NCBI GenBank assembly: GCA_011033025.1 | Contig: WFMF01000201.1 | Coordinates: 242,717-306,716 of the forward strand | Source of the DNA: Beroe forskalii | Taxonomy: Eukaryota > Ctenophora > Nuda > Beroida > Beroidae | Direction of reading: 5' to 3' | DNA: 64,000 nucleotides | In this document: positions 12,901 through 21,065 of the stretch, in pieces | Position numbering within the stretch: position 1 is the stretch's first letter | Layout: every line of letters starts with the position of its first letter | The notes under the pieces: model-generated | Seen by the model: only the letters and a program-made list of their open reading frames with translations | The model's database searches: none | What the model was told of the DNA's origin: nothing | Program-made: the position numbers and the translations under genes

Positions 12901-15122
12901 CGTTCAGATCACGAGGTCTATGGCGGATATTTCATCTGCTGATGCAACTGTGGCTTCCACTACTGCTATGGTGTCTAAGAGGGCCATGTCCATTTCACCT
13001 CCTCTAAAGACTGAGACGCCATCTAAAAAAGAGACAGTTAAAAAGGAGACACCAGTTAAAAAGGAGACACCAGCTAAAAAGGAGACGCCGGTTAAAAAGG
13101 AAACTCCGATTAAAACTGAGACTAAGAAGGAGACTGCTGCTAGGAAAGCAAGCTCAGTATCTGAAGAACCGAGTAAACCTGCCAGGAAAATAAGTGATGG
13201 TGTGATTGTGAAGAAGACTGAATCCATGGCAACCCAAAACCCGTACAACAAGAAGATAAAGCCCCGACTGAACCCGGTTATAGCCCAAGAGTTCGCCAGA
13301 TTCCACTCTCACAGCATGTCCGACTTAGACTCCTACATCTCCGAGCACTCAAAGAAGATGAGGATGGATATGAAGAAGGAAAAGGATGAAGATGAACCCA
13401 TGATGTCAGTTCAGGATCGTATCGCGCAGTACTCTGCAAATGATGCTAAATCACCTGTTTCCACGAAGTCTACAGTCTCAGAGCCTGCTGGTAGACCAGC
13501 TAATAGGATGAAGGAAATTGAGCCAGACTCCGAGAAAAAGAAGAAGGTTGAAGTTCCTGCTGATCTGAAGAAAACCGTGTCACGTGACCAGGATAGAGTC
13601 ACCACAGCTCGACCCATCACGAGCGCCGCTCAACGTAAAATGGCTAAACGCCGTCTCCTTATGCCGTCGAACAAACACACGCAAAAACGCCTGGCACAGG
13701 CCCAGAAAATCCAGCGAGACCGGAGTTTGCTGGAGCAGAAACTCGTGGAGTTTGAGAACGAGGCGGCGGAGGTGGAGCAACAACTGCGGAATACAGGGAA
13801 AGATGACGCTCTGCTGTCGCAGTTCCTGGAACTGGTGAACATCAAGGTTCGTGTTTGTTTTATTTCATGGGCACATAATTTAAGTAAATATGGGGAGTTT
13901 ACCTTCCAGTGATATCATGCCATTTATAATTTGTTGGCCCCAATTTGTTCTATTTTTCAAACTTTTATGAAGGGTCTGCCATAACAAATGCAATTTGACC
14001 ATGTAAATTCTAATTCTACTTCTTTTTCTAATTCCAATTCTAATTAGAACGAGTTAACGAGGCGGGAGAACGAGGTGCACCTCTGTGAGAAGTACCTGCA
14101 GTTGCTGGACGAGCAGGACCAGATAGAGCGGGACCTCAGGTAATTGGGAAGTTAATTTCATGTGAAATTTTAGAACAATCTGTCCATTCATTTGGATGTA
14201 TTTTCTATGATATGGCTTTAATGAGAGATAATGATCATGAATTTTATTTTCTTGTGAGTTTAAAAAAATCTTGCACTGAAGCTGAAAGTTCCTTCAACTA
14301 AATTGCCTCCTCCTAACTTCCGCCAAACATCCCAGGTACATTCTGGAAGTGTCTCAGATTGAGATGTCAGAGGTACACAAGAAGGAGGAAGAGGAGCTCA
14401 TTCTGAAGAAAGTGGATGTTGTCAACCGCCGGGATTACCTCCTAACTCAGCTGAGGAAATGGCGCGGTCTTTGGATTGTAACACATGTGTGCAGATCTCT
14501 CAAAAGACGCGGAATTTTGCTGTACTTTAGATCAATTAGTTCATAAATTAAGTGATTAATTGAAGAATTAATTGATTATTAATTGATAAATTGGTTTCAG
14601 CTGTACGATAGCAAGCGACGGGAGGAGGAAGAGAACAAGTTAATAAACGACATGTTGATATCCAAAGAGCTAGCCTCCAGTCGACACTCCTACAACACAG
14701 ACACTTTCATCACGATAGAAGAGCTTCTTGAGCCTGAGGATGATGAAAAGGAAGAGGAGATAGAGGAGTCGCTGCAAGCATTCGAAAACTCAACTCCAAC
14801 GGTTTGTTTGATAACAAACTTAAAGTGGACTGCCAACGTTTAGCCAAACTTTAAGACAATCCATGATCATCAAGCCGAATTGTACTCGAACTTCGCTCCA
14901 TTCAACTGCAATCACTTCTTGGAATTCGTGTTTATTCGGACCGATTTAAATCTACCAGTGCAATTTTTGAACCATTTTGATTCTTTTCTCCTACAATCAA
15001 TTTTGATTTTCAACTCAAAGCAATTATTTCAGAGCAAGCGACGGGAAAAGAAGGGACGCTGTGAAGCAACAGATGAAAACATCCTCTCTAAGTTCATCAG
15101 AGGACTCAACATATTTTCTTGA
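844..15122 (+). CDS. MICAL: MICAL: [F-actin]-monooxygenase, 19-exon gene (whole span)
   Basis: Encodes an FAD/NADPH-dependent mono-oxygenase that, in the known family, oxidises methionines of F-actin and disassembles filaments downstream of semaphorin/plexin and RAB signalling. Reconstructed protein is about 1,803 residues: FAD domain about 1-500 with GAGPCG (about 95-100), GADG (about 217-220) and GD (about 393) motifs; CH domain about 548-655; disordered linker with SP/KKS repeats, six NPF motifs and KKET repeats; LIM domain about 1042-1103; coiled-coil bMERB domain at the C terminus. The start ATG at 844 precedes the family-typical NPTEQL segment. Summed exons come to 5,411 nt, one short of a multiple of three, which matches an apparent missing base at 1692-1695. 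Two introns (6534-7173, 7253-7429) lack an ordinary GT-AG parse. Identification is from motif order and remembered family sequence; exon ends are my own splice readings. Confidence 0.95.
1075..1162 (+). CDS. MICAL: MICAL exon 2, N-terminal helix
   Basis: Acceptor TTAG at 1071-1074, donor GTAGGG at 1163. Reads [19 protein letters not shown], the amphipathic helix before the FAD fold. Ends in phase 2. Confidence 0.8.
1150..1265. repeat. Dispersed TGACGTCA repeat in MICAL intron 2
   Basis: Holds CATTATCAGGGTATAGAATGG, TGATGACGTCATTATCAGGG and CTGCCTATTTCTCGTG, the recurring set seen also near 24470, 31500, 32200, 32790, 36530-36950, 39470, 42330, 60400 and 60990. Confidence 0.6.
1664..1796 (+). 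CDS. MICAL: MICAL exon 3, start of FAD fold; apparent 1-base deletion
   Basis: Opens in the frame of exon 2 as [10 protein letters not shown] and must change frame within AAAA at 1692-1695 to continue as [13 protein letters not shown] and then IFIIGAG, the first half of the FAD dinucleotide-binding motif. With one extra A the whole stretch aligns without gaps to the MICAL family. The first frame otherwise stops at a TGA shortly after. Probably an assembly homopolymer error. Confidence 0.8.
2002..2131 (+). CDS. MICAL: MICAL exon 4, FAD-binding GxGxxG
   Basis: Completes GAGPCG and continues [20 protein letters not shown], then the highly conserved [16 protein letters not shown]. Acceptor TCTCAG, donor GTTTGA. 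The next intron is about 2.9 kb and holds a complete transposon (2660-4998). Confidence 0.93.
3262..4095 (+). repeat. About 830-bp interspersed repeat, copy A
   Basis: Collinear with 45463-46290 in the same orientation, with many shared blocks such as GAGAGCAATACGTCATTATC and GCAAGACCTTTGAGATTGAT. Nested in the 2660-4998 element. No protein; class unknown. Confidence 0.8.
4604..4681 (-). repeat. tRNA-like SINE head or tRNA pseudogene
   Basis: On the minus strand it has a good A box (TAGCTCAATGGCAGAGCA) and B box (GGGTTCAAATCCC) about 35 bp apart, i.e. an internal RNA polymerase III promoter. The acceptor ends do not pair and the anticodon arm is overlong, so it is not a working tRNA. A tRNA-derived SINE is likeliest. 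Confidence 0.65.
5023..5081 (+). CDS. MICAL: MICAL exon 5
   Basis: Reads [19 protein letters not shown], matching the conserved segment after the HDLR motif. Acceptor CTACAG lies only about 20 bp downstream of the transposon end at 4998; donor GTAAGT. Confidence 0.92.
5526..6135. mobile_element. 610-bp non-autonomous hAT-like element with 8-bp target duplication
   Basis: Ends are inverted repeats (GGGGGGGCAACCCC... type) and the flanks are a perfect duplication AATGAACT at 5518-5525 and 6136-6143. Eight-base duplications are typical of hAT. The interior is a tandem array of a roughly 60-bp unit each carrying ATGGTACCAT (5670-6010). Frames reading KWYHFKKG or its reverse are products of that array. 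In MICAL intron 5. Confidence 0.85.
5670..6015. repeat. GGTACC-centred tandem repeat inside the hAT-like element
   Basis: Eight or nine units of GAAATGGTACCATTTTTTGT followed by a GACGATTTTxGGCC spacer; ATGGTACCAT is palindromic. Confidence 0.85.
6370..6533 (+). CDS. MICAL: MICAL exon 6
   Basis: Reads [20 protein letters not shown] then [20 protein letters not shown] and on to TDFH. Acceptor CCCCAG; donor after CAT is GTGAGT. The bases TTTCATGTG around this donor recur exactly at 7168-7176, the other end of the intron. Confidence 0.9.
6534..7173 (+). other. MICAL intron 6, bounded by a 9-bp direct repeat
   Basis: TTTCATGTG occurs at 6528-6536 and 7168-7176. Removing the segment between them leaves an uninterrupted [11 protein letters not shown] reading. 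The donor GTGAGT is good, but no AG acceptor fits. Confidence 0.6.
7174..7252 (+). CDS. MICAL: MICAL exon 7, GADG motif; both boundaries abnormal
   Basis: Reads [20 protein letters not shown] then RAKLAIG. There is no AG acceptor usable in this frame upstream: the nearest AG lies before an in-frame TGA. At the 3' end the phase needed by exon 8 implies a GA donor (GA-AG), or a cut four bases later before GTTTTC (a GT-AT intron). Coordinates are set by protein homology. Confidence 0.75.
7430..7647 (+). CDS. MICAL: MICAL exon 8
   Basis: Reads [20 protein letters not shown], then [31 protein letters not shown] and [14 protein letters not shown], one of the most conserved blocks of MICAL. Acceptor CCTCAG, donor GTTTGT. 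Confidence 0.93.
7740..8005 (+). mobile_element. Retrotransposon 3' end with (ATTT)n tail
   Basis: Ends TCTATAATAAAATGATTATT followed by repeated TTAT units to about 8005, typical of a LINE or LINE-dependent SINE 3' end. No coding part remains. In MICAL intron 8. Family unknown. Confidence 0.55.
8138..8264 (+). CDS. MICAL: MICAL exon 9
   Basis: Reads [20 protein letters not shown] then [20 protein letters not shown], ending NP. Acceptor TTTAG, donor GTACAG. Confidence 0.9.
8458..8585 (+). CDS. MICAL: MICAL exon 10, GD motif of the FAD domain
   Basis: Reads [20 protein letters not shown] then [23 protein letters not shown] is the third FAD-contact motif of this hydroxylase fold. Acceptor CCTCAG, donor GTAAAT. 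Confidence 0.92.
8786..8870 (+). CDS. MICAL: MICAL exon 11
   Basis: Reads [20 protein letters not shown] then WMVKQQQL, the near-invariant PFWPxGTGxARGF block. Acceptor TTTCAG, donor GTAAGC. Confidence 0.93.
9038..9155 (+). CDS. MICAL: MICAL exon 12
   Basis: Reads [20 protein letters not shown] then [19 protein letters not shown], the end of the mono-oxygenase domain. Acceptor CTCCAG, donor GTGAGA. Confidence 0.9.
9348..9421 (+). CDS. MICAL: MICAL exon 13
   Basis: Reads [24 protein letters not shown], linking the mono-oxygenase and CH domains. Acceptor ACGCAG, donor GTAGGG. Confidence 0.88.
9602..9760 (+). CDS. MICAL: MICAL exon 14, basic linker
   Basis: Reads [20 protein letters not shown] then a Lys/Arg-rich stretch ([15 protein letters not shown]), a possible nuclear-localisation-like segment between the FAD and CH domains. 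Acceptor CTTAG, donor GTGAGT. Confidence 0.82.
10590..13846 (+). CDS. MICAL: MICAL exon 15: CH domain, NPF-repeat linker, LIM domain, start of bMERB
   Basis: A 3.26-kb exon. CH domain about 10620-10945 ([31 protein letters not shown]). Next come about ten 11-14-residue repeats of the SP(D/E)xKKS type (11020-11240), then six NPF motifs beginning at 11375, 11444, 11510, 11576, 11642 and 11708. The LIM domain (12086-12270) has CxxC, HxxC, CxxC and a final CxxH. It is followed by a Ser/Pro/Thr-rich tract, KKET repeats (13025-13130) and the first bMERB helix (from about 13690). NPF is the ligand of EH domains. The long minus-strand frames opposite this exon are compositional shadows. Acceptor CCTAG, donor GTTCGT. 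Confidence 0.95.
11370..11725 (+). repeat. In-frame 66-nt coding repeat, six NPF motifs
   Basis: NPF codons begin at 11375, 11444, 11510, 11576, 11642 and 11708: spacings 69, 66, 66, 66, 66. The unit is roughly K(V/A)E(L/T)NPFA..ENEENKKxK.SS. Confidence 0.95.
13020..13130 (+). repeat. In-frame KKET(P) repeat
   Basis: Five or six copies of an 18-nt unit encoding KKETPV/A/I in the MICAL linker after the LIM domain. Confidence 0.9.
14048..14139 (+). CDS. MICAL: MICAL exon 16, bMERB coiled coil
   Basis: Reads [31 protein letters not shown], the middle of the RAB-binding bMERB (DUF3585) domain. Acceptor ATTAG, donor GTAATT. Confidence 0.9.
14336..14477 (+). CDS. MICAL: MICAL exon 17, bMERB coiled coil
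   Basis: Reads [20 protein letters not shown] then [21 protein letters not shown] end it at 14477 (donor GTAACA) because that restores phase 0 for exon 18. This adds KWRGLWI, which the family does not usually have, so the donor is uncertain. Confidence 0.75.
14601..14801 (+). CDS. MICAL: MICAL exon 18, end of bMERB
   Basis: Reads [20 protein letters not shown] then an acidic tail ([18 protein letters not shown]). Acceptor TTTCAG, donor GTTTGT. The SKRRE string recurs at the start of exon 19. Confidence 0.85.
15033..15122 (+). CDS. MICAL: MICAL exon 19, C terminus
   Basis: Reads [29 protein letters not shown] then TGA at 15120-15122. Acceptor TTTCAG. Its first codons repeat the SKRRE of exon 18, so exon 19 could instead be an alternative 3' end. 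Confidence 0.75.
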   Translation, partial: SKRREKKGRCEATDENILSKFIRGLNIFS

Positions 15123-15750
15123 CATAGATGAGTGTTGGAGATATCTCTTCAGTTGAAATGAAAGGCTGCGCGCTAGAACTAGGTCGTTGAAGGTGAATTA
15201 TCATGGTTCAGAATGTAATATTGAAGACTTGGAAACGTCCATTTTCATGACACTTGACATGCCTCGTGATGAATGACCCTATAGCTGACTCTAAATTTTG
15301 ATATTTTTGTTTGTTATTATAAGTACGGAAACTCGAACAGTGACCTAAGACCTTTGCGATCATTAGCTTTTTAGAATTTGTTTTTGAACATTTTGATTTG
15401 TGGTTTGAAATTAGACCGTCTATTGATTCAGCTTTAAACTTCAATATGCCTTCAGAAGTCAGATTAAAAATTAACTCTCACTTTGCTTACACCATTATTT
15501 AATTGCAGTGATTCTACTTTCAAAATCTGCACTGACGTTTCAAATCAAATACAGAATTATTCAGTAATTTTCCAATTTGCTATCTTGTAATATCTTGTTT
15601 TTTAATACCCTTCATATAATTATAAATAGTTTAAAATATCTATTCTTATGAAACGCAGATTATAAAAGTTGTATAGTAAAATAATTAATTATATAAGTGC
15701 AATTCATAATCTTTTCACTATCAAATAAAAGATTAATTTCACCAGAAAAT
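15123..15750 (+). other. MICAL 3' UTR with polyadenylation signal
   Basis: AT-rich sequence after the stop; AATAAA at 15724-15729 is the best poly(A) signal. No other coding sign. Confidence 0.6.
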
Positions 15751-15934
15751 AGGGGTTTGTAAATATGTTATTGATGTCTACTTGATTGAAATATATCGGC
15801 AATTTTCCGTGTTTTTACTTTTGACTGTAATACAAAGAGTTACCTTACATAATATTATCATGTACTGGTTTTTTAGATCTTTCGTTTGTATCTCAAGTAG
15901 AACTCGAATAGTATTGTTAAAAAGTATAGTATTG

Positions 15935-16123
15935 CAGTGGTGTGTCGACCTTTCCATGCGCGGCGTATATTAACGACGCGCATGTGTTGTAATTTTTGCT
16001 CCCAAATGTACATTCACATTCGAAAACATAGTAAACTTTCAAGTTAAAGTACACTTGCGCGCAAAAATTAAACCCATTCGCCTCCTACTAATACGCCGTA
16101 CATTAAGGGTCTAGACAGCACGG
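15935..16123. mobile_element. Small inverted-repeat element (CCGTGGTGTCTCGACC family, copy 1)
   Basis: CAGTGGTGTGTCGACCTT at the left faces AAGGGTCTAGACAGCACGGT at the right. GC-rich subterminal GCGCGG motifs. About 190 bp; target duplication unclear. Confidence 0.5.
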
Positions 16124-16163
16124 TCATGGTTTAAAGTAGTCAGTTAAAGTTGCACCATTTTGA

Positions 16164-16296
16164 CCGTGGTGTCTCGACCTTTTGAGGCGCAGCAAATTAC
16201 GCCGCGCTTGGGTGGGTGTTTGATGCGCGTTGCATTAAAAGTACTTTGCGCGCAGCAAAAAGCACCTAGGCTTGGCTCAAAAGGTCGAAACAACGG
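16164..16296. mobile_element. Small inverted-repeat element (CCGTGGTGTCTCGACC family, copy 2)
   Basis: CCGTGGTGTCTCGACCTTTT at the left and AAAAGGTCGAAACAACGG at the right. Internally TACTTTGCGCGCAGCAAAAA, shared with 38393-38530. Confidence 0.6.
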
Positions 16297-17889
16297 GGGA
16301 ACTATTCGACCGTGTGCAGGTGTGCTATAAGTATATATTTTACTTTATTCTGTGTACCAGAATAAAGGTGTGTCAACTGTCAGTGCAGTTGAATTTTTTA
16401 CAGTTGACTGAAACTTGAAAGTGAAAATCAAAATATCGTTTTATTTGTAATTTTATGTTTATTGTTTAATATATTAGAATTTCTATCTGCATCAGCATGA
16501 AGCTGATCAAGACGCACTTGCAAAATGCAGTTGTGATCGCCTCACATGCGAAATTTTCTCCGAAAATTCATCAACAAAGACGCGCGCAAAATTAATTGTA
16601 ATACTATTATTAAAAACTTTGTAATTGTCGGAAGTTCGTACATAGTAGGATGTCACCTTACCCCGCGCGCGCAACGTTCCACATTTGCGCTCTTATCTCG
16701 CCCGCTCCATCTTGATCTAGTCAAAATGCAAAAGAAGTATACGGGATTACGGGCAACGTCCGCGTCCGTCGTCCCGTCGATCTGAGACGTAGATGGATTT
16801 CACCCACCCCTAGCGCGCAACACTCGGAAATTTGGAGGGTCGTGTTGCAGACTCCCCGCGGAAAAAATGGCGCGCGGCGGAGGGTAGGGTAAAATTCTAC
16901 TATCTGAGACGAGGTTGCTTTCCGCTTCCGCCATAACCGGCAGGATCAAGACCAGGGACGTCGAAGGATGACGGATTGCTATAAACACGAATATCACTGT
17001 GTGGCTCGCGCGGCGCGTACACACACCTATGCGGGCTTAGGAAGATGACGGAGTTGCTAAACACGTATATCCCTGTCTGCGTTGCGCGGCTTAGGAAATG
17101 ACGGAGCTTATCAGTTTGAGCAACTCGGAATCGGGAATTATAAGGGTCTTTCACTCTTCCATCGATAGACATTAGACATGTTGTCGGACGTTGTCTGATC
17201 TGCCGACATAAACTGTACTCGGCCCTGCGAAAAAAGTGGCGCGCGGCGGAGGCAGGGTAACACCCTGCCTCCTGCCTTTGTGATATCAAATGCAAAGCCG
17301 CGCACGAATTTTGAATTGTGTCGTATACGAATAACTTTGCGGAAAATCCCGCGTTATTATAAAGGCGGCAACATACTTGTCATACCGGTCATTACGCCAT
17401 ACTTCACGTTGTCGCATTGTCTGGATTAGGTATTGTTCCATTATCATAATTCACTGATTGTTTCATGCGAAATTATCACCATCCGGGCCGGCTTCCCAGC
17501 CACGCAAGTGTACTTTAGGAGGTAAGTAGAAAATCCAACACAATGGCAAAGTATCAGCCATCGAACCATTGAATTCAGCTTGTTGGTCCTATCAAGCTTG
17601 GGATGCCAATGGTACTATAAGCTGTGAGGGGTACCGTGGACCGAAATCTCTCGTTTCTTCCCTCCTCTCTCGTCACCTGATGATAGATCGGTAAACCTCA
17701 TCTCTGTTGACAAGGGAGGAACTTGTATCTGCAAGGTAACCGATGATGCAATGACTCAGTTTAGTCTCTTCCCTCTCCTCTGATACTTGGATTAGAAAAT
17801 CGATATTCAGTATTTATTTTATGCGTTTGACATATACCCATACTCCTTTATAGATAAGACTACTCATATCATTGCATTCACAGTGTAAT

Positions 17890-18230
17890 TGCTCAGTAAA
17901 CTGGTGTCAAAGTGAACTGATGTCAAGTTGAATTGGTGTCTAGGTGGACTGGTGTCAAGGTGAATCGATGTCAAGGTCAACTGGTGTTAAGGTGAATTAC
18001 TGTCTTAGTGAAAAGTTTCAAAGTCAACTGGTGTCAAGGTGAACTAGTGTCTTAGTGAACTGGTGACAAGGTGAACTGGTGTCTAGGTGATCTGGTGTCA
18101 AGGTGATTTGGTGTCAAAGAAGCAACTTGAACTGGTGTCAAGGGGAACTTGTGTCTAGATGAACTGGTGTCCAGGCGAACTCGGAACTGGTGTCAAGGTG
18201 TCATGGTGAATTGGTGTCTTAGTGAACTCA
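17890..18230. repeat. Degenerate GAACTGGTGTCAAGGT minisatellite
   Basis: About 17 copies of a roughly 16-17-bp unit. Similar units occur at 5450-5510 and 6140-6350, flanking the hAT-like element, and in reverse at 21500-21610. Confidence 0.8.
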
Positions 18231-20924
18231 ATTAGTTAATAACTAGACTTCAGCAGATAGAACTGGTGCTTGCGTAAAACAAATGATTGTACAATGATGC
18301 TGTGCAGTGTGGTTCCTTAGATGGAAGAAAGGAATTTCGTTACGAAGTCAATGGTGATGACATCATTTACCTTGTACCGCAATTATCTGATTACATGACT
18401 TCTGTTCCATATTGCGAAGCTTTTATTTCATGTATTCAACTCAAGACCTTCAAGGGCAAGATTAGAATCGAGTTTCTTCCAAGAAGAATAATCTAAGCGG
18501 TGAATTGTGATTAAAACTCGTCACTTTGAATCATGATAATGAGGTCACCCACAACAGCCTATCATTCATTCATTACCTACCTAATGCATGAATGGTGCTG
18601 GTTTGAGAAAGGTTTCTCTTTCCAATTTTCCTTTTTCGGCATTTTTAGAATACTAGAAGGTTTCATGACAGCAACTCGAACCTTCTTGAGTGATCTACCT
18701 TAACACACCCTCCCCCACCACAATTCGTATTGTTCTTCCCTAAGGAATGTGCTGGTTACGTATTGTATGTAATCTAATGAAATTAGTACCAGGTTCCAGA
18801 TAAGAAGCTCTGTGATACGTATTCACGGTTTGTGTGGCCCCTTTCTGGATATAAAACCGCTGGTCACGGAAATCATCAAATTATATCTTTGACTTTCCGT
18901 GTGCGTCGCGATCTTATCTCTTTTCTCTGTAGGTATATCTCTTTTACTCTTTAACTCCTCTCGGGCTTTCATTTCAGTGATTCAGTCATTCTTTCAAACA
19001 GTATCACTCCCCCACATGTTTAAAATTCCTTACATCAGTTGAGTTGGTTAGAATTCGAAGTATTTTTATCCGTTTCGTCATTATCCTTCCACCGTACGCG
19101 TCTTTAGGGTTATTCAGGATGCGTTCATTCACAATCAACATTGCTCCATACTGAGTACTTACTAGACTGATTTCTTTACTTATTAATGAGAGTTTTCACC
19201 CCGTAACGGTGCCTCGTCCCTTTTCAGCTGTCATCTGACAGATTCTAAAAAAATAAAAAGGTCAGCGACTGACTTCGCACAAGTTTTCGGACAGGTTTAC
19301 GACACGTTTTAGACAGGTTCAAATGTCTAGAGTAGGAGAAAAGAAGGACAGGTTCACGTTGATTTGACGGGGCATCGCTTGTCAGTAGACCTTGATTATA
19401 CCTTGTAGGTATGAACTATTGATATAAGTGGAATCTTAATATTGACTATTTTCAAATTCTTGAGTCTGAAGGCACACTGCAGGCTGTCTCATGAGATATG
19501 CAATAAAAGCCTTGGAAAGGTTTGAACAGCTGTCACTTTATCAAAATACTCCTCATTACGGGATGGAGGGTTACTATTTTAGGGTATCTGTTGAGTGTGT
19601 GAGTGGATGTTTCGTGTTACTAATATTCTTGGTATGCTGTTCGTGATTTATCGTATATCTGTGTTTCCTTCTAACTTTCTAATTCACTCGATTGCTCGAA
19701 TACCAAGTTCTTACCTTTTCATCACCTCTTCATGACTTCATGAGTCACAATCTCGAAGCTTCAGGAATATATCTAGGAATTAGTTCGCCCATTTCAGAAC
19801 CGGTTCCGTTTTCTGTCCATGAATTGTTGTTACTTGTTCTTATCTTCTTATCGATTATGATTTTACTGATCGAAAACCTCATTTGTGTGCTTCCTCCTTC
19901 AGTCCATTTACATAGCGTACTAAGTACTAATAGTTTAATGGCTATTGTAATGAAAGGATGAAATCATCAAGTCGTTCATAAAAGGCCGTACAAAACTACT
20001 ATATAATTCCACCATGATTGCCCTGAAGTCACGAACTCCGACACCTGATCTCTCCTCCAAGTTTTCTGTTGAATATATCTGGTTTTACGTCATCAATTCA
20101 CCTTTCAAAACAATGATAATGACGTCACTCTCAATCGTCGATCACAGTAACATAGGTGTATAATTCGCGTTGCAAGACAAAAGAAGAGATAAATCTCAAT
20201 GTAAACAGGTGTCATTATAGCTGAGTGTCGAGAGAGTGTGTGTAGGTACTTAAAACTCGTAACGTTTGAGCTGTGCGAGGGCATATTACGCGGCTCTGAC
20301 ACTCTGACAGTGTCATATAGCTGAGTTAAGAGTGTGTGTACTTCTGTAGTCTGTACTTATATGATGATGTAGTACGAAAGCTAAAGTTAACTTATCCTAC
20401 TATCCTAATTCAGTTCATTAATCCTAATTCATTTCATGTGTCAACTATTTCGTGTAATTTAAATACTCCTCTCTATATAATGCACTGCTATATAATAGCT
20501 TCGTTATAACTATTACAGGACGGACTCATCCCAAGGCGGTAAAGGATGATGTCATCATGATGAGGCATTAAACGGTCAATTCATGACAGTAAACGGACTA
20601 TTTTTCATGTTTGCCTCGTGTACGATAAGGTTTAGAGTGCGCTCAGAATGTAAATAGGCGGTCTAAATGACTTCATTTACACTGTTCACTGCTAAATTGT
20701 TGAAAATATAACCGCCTATTTTTCGTGGGCAGAGTTTAGTATATGCAATCTGTGTTTCCCTGAGCATATAAAATATATTTAAATGATTATGTATGTAGAG
20801 TGAGGTTAATTTGTTGTATGACAGTGTCCGTTTGATTGCGTGTGTACACTAGCGTGTAATGATAAGGCAGCGTGTTTTTAGTTCTAAAAAGCTGAAATGT
20901 CCGTTCCCCGCTAAGAGTGTCTAT

Positions 20925-21065
20925 TGAATGTCCGTATTAGAATAAACTTTGAGAGTTCCCATGGAATGTCCATAAGAGTGTAGGAGTGTCCATTGAATTT
21001 CTGTATGAGTGAAAGAGTGTCCATTAAATTACCGTATTAGTGTAAGAGTGTCCATGTAATGTCCA
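20925..21065. repeat. GAGTGTCCATTGAATGTCCG tandem tract
   Basis: Four or five diverged copies of a unit of about 30 bp (AGTGTCCATTGAATKTCCGTATTAG type). Confidence 0.7.
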